Below, piece by piece: positions 16,250-18,235 of a stretch of DNA of 18,235 nt. Both the position numbers and the translations under genes were made by a program. The notes beneath the pieces were generated by a model. The model saw only the letters and a program-made list of their open reading frames with translations, was not told where the DNA came from and made no database searches. The number at the start of each line of letters is the position of its first letter. The stretch's first letter is position 1. Source of the stretch: an uncultured Bacteroidales bacterium. GTDB lineage: Bacteria; Bacteroidota; Bacteroidia; Bacteroidales; Paludibacteraceae. Location of the stretch: the NCBI GenBank assembly GCA_903873355.1, contig CAIQOG010000212.1, positions 1 through 18,235 on the forward strand, in the 5' to 3' direction.

Positions 16250-17473
16250 TTATATTTTCTCAAAATGGCTATAAATTACCTGAATTATTTTTCCTAGATC
16301 CGCTTCATTCAATTCAAAAAACAATGGCAAACGAACCAAACAATCTGAAAAACGATCGCAGTTTTCGAGGATTCTACCATCATGTTTATCAGCATAATAT
16401 GGACTGCTATGTAAACTCAGGTAATGAAATACTGCCCAGATTTCGTTATTTTTCAATGTTTCGATGAATGCAGTTCTTTCTGCAAGAGTTGGAAAAACCA
16501 GATAAAACATGTGAGCATTGTTTGTTGCGTATTCCGGCAATTTCGGTAACTTAAAGAAACCTTTATCTGCAAGCGGCTTTAATGCTTCAAAATATCTGTT
16601 CCAATGCTCCTTTCGTTTGTTTTGAATTTCATCCAGATGTTCTATCTGAGCCCAAAGGAAAGCAGCAATTACTTCGGAAGGTAAAAAAGAGGAACCTATA
16701 TCCACCCAACCGTACTTATTCACTTCACCACGGAAAAACTCGGCGCGGTTTGTTCCTTTTTCCCAGATTATTTCCGCTCTGTGAATAAACCGTTCATCAT
16801 TGATAGCCAACATTCCACCCTCACCTGAAATCAAATTCTTTGTTTCGTGAAACGAAAATGCAGCTAAATGACCGATTGAACCTAAAGCAGCCCCCCAACC
16901 CCCTGAAGAGGGAGTTTTAGTGTGGTTGTCAAGTTTTAATGCATCTATAGATGATTTTTTTTGTTCCCCCTTTAGGGGGTTAGGGGGCAGATAATAACTA
17001 TCCACAGCTTGAGCAGCATCTTCCACTACCAATAAATTATATTTATCGGCCAATGCCATGATTCTATCCATATCGCATGCCATTCCGGCATAATGAACCG
17101 GCACAATCACTTTAGTTTTAGAAGTAATTAGTGATTCAATTTTGTCAGCATCCAGATTTGGATGATTTGCCTGACTGTCGGCAAAAACGATAGTTGCACC
17201 CTGACGCACAAAGGCCAATGCGGTAGAAACAAATGTATAGCTTGGAATTATTACTTCATCACCCGGTTTTACATCACACAAAATGGCAGCCATCTCCAAT
17301 GCATCTGTACAGGATGTTGTCAACAAGCATTTCTTAAATCCATAACGTTCTTCAAAATATTGCTGGCATCGTTGCGTGAACATCCCATTTCCGGAAAGTT
17401 TACCTGTAAACACCGCTTCGTACATGTAATGAGCTTCCTTACCTGTGAGATATGGTTTATTGAATGGAATCAT
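16250..17473 (-). CDS. wecE: WecE-type dTDP-4-keto-6-deoxyglucose 4-aminotransferase with insertion
   Basis: A 407-residue DegT-family PLP enzyme most like WecE/RffA, which aminates dTDP-4-keto-6-deoxyglucose at C4 to give dTDP-Fuc4N. Landmarks are IPFNKPYLTGKE, LTTSCTDALEMA (51-62), IPSYTFVSTA, VVEDAAQA (D152), FSFHETKNL (K212 as the Schiff-base lysine), GEGGML, KGTNRAEFFRG, YGWVDIGSSFLPSE and AVFHYLSLH. Residues 162-195 (LPPNPLKGE ... PSSGGWGA) have no counterpart in WecE, where I recall only about three residues (KGR) between TY and ALG. Removing the net 31 extra residues gives 376, the length of the E. coli enzyme. The extra segment is encoded by a palindromic repeat described separately. 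The frame stays open and homology resumes at once, so the enzyme is probably functional. It starts at ATG 17473. Confidence 0.85.
   Translation of the reverse strand: MIPFNKPYLTGKEAHYMYEAVFTGKLSGNGMFTQRCQQYFEERYGFKKCLLTTSCTDALEMAAILCDVKPGDEVIIPSYTFVSTALAFVRQGATIVFADSQANHPNLDADKIESLITSKTKVIVPVHYAGMACDMDRIMALADKYNLLVVEDAAQAVDSYYLPPNPLKGEQKKSSIDALKLDNHTKTPSSGGWGAALGSIGHLAAFSFHETKNLISGEGGMLAINDERFIHRAEIIWEKGTNRAEFFRGEVNKYGWVDIGSSFLPSEVIAAFLWAQIEHLDEIQNKRKEHWNRYFEALKPLADKGFFKLPKLPEYATNNAHMFYLVFPTLAERTAFIETLKNNEIWAVFHYLSLHSSPYYADKHDGRILENCDRFSDCLVRLPLFFELNEADLGKIIQVIYSHFEKI
16891..16987. repeat. C5/G5 palindromic element inside the aminotransferase gene
   Basis: A ~97-bp element with imperfect terminal inverted repeats of about 24 bp. 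The left arm (16891-16914) is CCCCCCAACCCCCTGAAGAG followed by GGGA. The right arm, reverse complemented (16987-16965), is CCCCCTAACCCCCTAAAGGG followed by GGA. Each arm is also a small hairpin in itself (C5-TAAA-G5). The A/T-rich core holds a perfect 12-bp palindrome CATCTATAGATG at 16942-16953. GCAG occurs just outside on the left (16887-16890) and at the right end (16987-16990), a possible target duplication. Its G/C runs stand out against the AT-rich surroundings. It is read in frame as residues 162-195 of the aminotransferase. Confidence 0.8.
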
Positions 17474-17479
17474 ATTTTA

Positions 17480-17502
17480 AGTTGACAGTTATTAGTTGAC
17501 AG
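17480..17502. repeat. Short direct repeat AGTTGACAG
   Basis: Two exact copies of AGTTGACAG lie at 17480-17488 and 17494-17502, 14 bp apart start to start, filling most of the 39-bp gap between the partial membrane-protein gene and the aminotransferase gene. On the minus strand this reads CTGTCAACTAATAACTGTCA followed by ACT. Similar TGTCAACT tandem units are, from memory, common between genes in Bacteroidota. No function is evident. Confidence 0.5.
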
Positions 17503-17512
17503 CAAGTTTATC

Positions 17513-18235
17513 TTAATTTATTTTATATAAATATCCCGATTTGTCAGAATAAAGTAGTTTATGCGTTTTGAGGTTCAATTCTTTAGCTGAAAAAATATAT
17601 TTCGACTTTAGCCCGTCAGACAAGCTATCCACAACACTAATACCAATTCCAGCCGGAACATTTAAAACCATATTCTGGTTAAACGACTGAACTACAAGCG
17701 TATTATCAAAGTTATTTGTTGGATTATCAATAAATTCGATTTTTCTCAATAAGACGTTTTCAGTTATCGGGGATAATCTTCCTTCGTTAAATGATTTCCA
17801 GATTTGTGGCGTCAATAGCGAAACAACTAAAACCAACACATTGATTACCAACAAACTGTACAATTCAAATTTATTGGAATTAAATATCAGAAACAACATA
17901 CAACCATAAAGTACCGGTGCAAAAACGCGATAATCGCGCCAATCGAATACATCGTAAGCTGCAAAGGTTATTATCAAAACAAAAAACAAAATCAAATATA
18001 CAACAAAAAAATCAATTCTTATCTTTTTTGGTTTAAATTGGAATGTACCGGACTTTATAAAGCTATAAAACAAGACTATAAGTAAAACATATCGTTCTGC
18101 AGTCTGCAAAATATTGTCAGAAAAGGGATTTATGAACTTGATTATATTTTGAAAAAAATGAGAGAAAAACAAATCTGTTTTTTCAATTATTCCATTGGTT
18201 GTGAACAATTCATGCAAAAAGGAATCGGGAAAAGG
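17513..18235 (-). CDS. Multi-pass membrane protein, C-terminal part (cut by window edge)
   Basis: The frame is open through to the right edge, with no stop between 17516 and 18235, so the true start lies outside the window. The first ATG-like options inside (TTG at 18217) are not convincing starts. About 240 residues are visible. They begin PFPDSFLHELFTTNG, then show four hydrophobic segments (TAERYVLLIVLFYSFI, FFVVYLILFFVLIITF, VFAPVLYGCMLFLIF and LLVINVLVLVVSLL), and end in a soluble tail of ~110 residues (IWKSFNEGR ... YLYKIN) with a predicted beta-rich pattern. The arrangement resembles the C-terminal half of a GT-C-type membrane glycosyltransferase or related polysaccharide membrane protein. 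The family is not recognised. It is the first visible gene of the operon. Confidence 0.7.
   Translation of the reverse strand, partial: PFPDSFLHELFTTNGIIEKTDLFFSHFFQNIIKFINPFSDNILQTAERYVLLIVLFYSFIKSGTFQFKPKKIRIDFFVVYLILFFVLIITFAAYDVFDWRDYRVFAPVLYGCMLFLIFNSNKFELYSLLVINVLVLVVSLLTPQIWKSFNEGRLSPITENVLLRKIEFIDNPTNNFDNTLVVQSFNQNMVLNVPAGIGISVVDSLSDGLKSKYIFSAKELNLKTHKLLYSDKSGYLYKIN

Noticed and set aside
16942..16953. CATCTATAGATG palindrome as an operator site
   Set aside because: It lies within coding sequence in the core of the inserted element, off the symmetry centre of the arms, with no promoter nearby.
16891..16987. Frameshift or pseudogene in the aminotransferase because of the foreign segment
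   Set aside because: The frame is open on both sides, WecE-like sequence resumes immediately at ALGSIGHL, and all PLP-binding residues are present.
359..18235. Plus-strand reading frames opposite the glycan genes
   Set aside because: All are short, antisense to well-supported genes, and lack recognisable domains or promoter-like boxes.

Overview
The window is an AT-rich stretch of a Bacteroidota (Bacteroidetes) chromosome. The clearest taxonomic sign is the tRNA-Gly promoter, which matches the phylum's TTTG-N19-TAnnTTTG consensus. Start codons without obvious Shine-Dalgarno sequences and the gene types agree with this. The order or genus cannot be read from the sequence.

Layout: positions 1-320 hold two tRNA genes on the minus strand, tRNA-Gly(GCC) and tRNA-Leu(CAG), separated by an intrinsic terminator. 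From 359 to the right edge there are 16 genes, all on the minus strand, so transcription runs from high to low coordinates. They are packed with ATGA overlaps or short gaps and form one long surface-polysaccharide (O-antigen or capsule type) locus. No gene-free stretch exceeds 100 bases. The most upstream gene is cut by the right edge, so the locus continues beyond the window.

In transcription order: a partial multi-pass membrane protein; a WecE-type sugar 4-aminotransferase carrying an in-frame palindromic insertion; a multi-pass GT-C-like membrane protein; the Wzt ATPase of an ABC polysaccharide exporter, with its own candidate promoter; two tandem FdtA-type cupins, one lacking the catalytic histidines; an FdtB-type sugar 3-aminotransferase; a GT-B-like protein; a TupA-like ATP-grasp protein; a CapA-like metallophosphatase; a GT-A (GT8-like) transferase; an OafA-type acyltransferase; a GT2-like transferase; a DUF2334/NodB-like deacetylase fused to a membrane domain; a GT4 transferase; a CysE-like hexapeptide acetyltransferase; and two GT2 transferases.

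Read together, the genes make dTDP-linked amino-dideoxy sugars (3-amino and 4-amino series, both from dTDP-4-keto-6-deoxyglucose), assemble a repeat unit with at least six glycosyltransferases, and decorate it with acetyl groups and possibly amino acids. The chain is probably exported by a Wzm/Wzt ABC transporter. The dTDP-glucose genes rmlA and rmlB, a dedicated FdtC or WecD N-acetyltransferase, and the Wzm permease are not in the window. The least expected items are the ~97-bp C5/G5 palindromic element translated as part of the aminotransferase, the HAH-to-LAY cupin paralogue, the CapA/ATP-grasp pair, and the membrane-anchored deacetylase.
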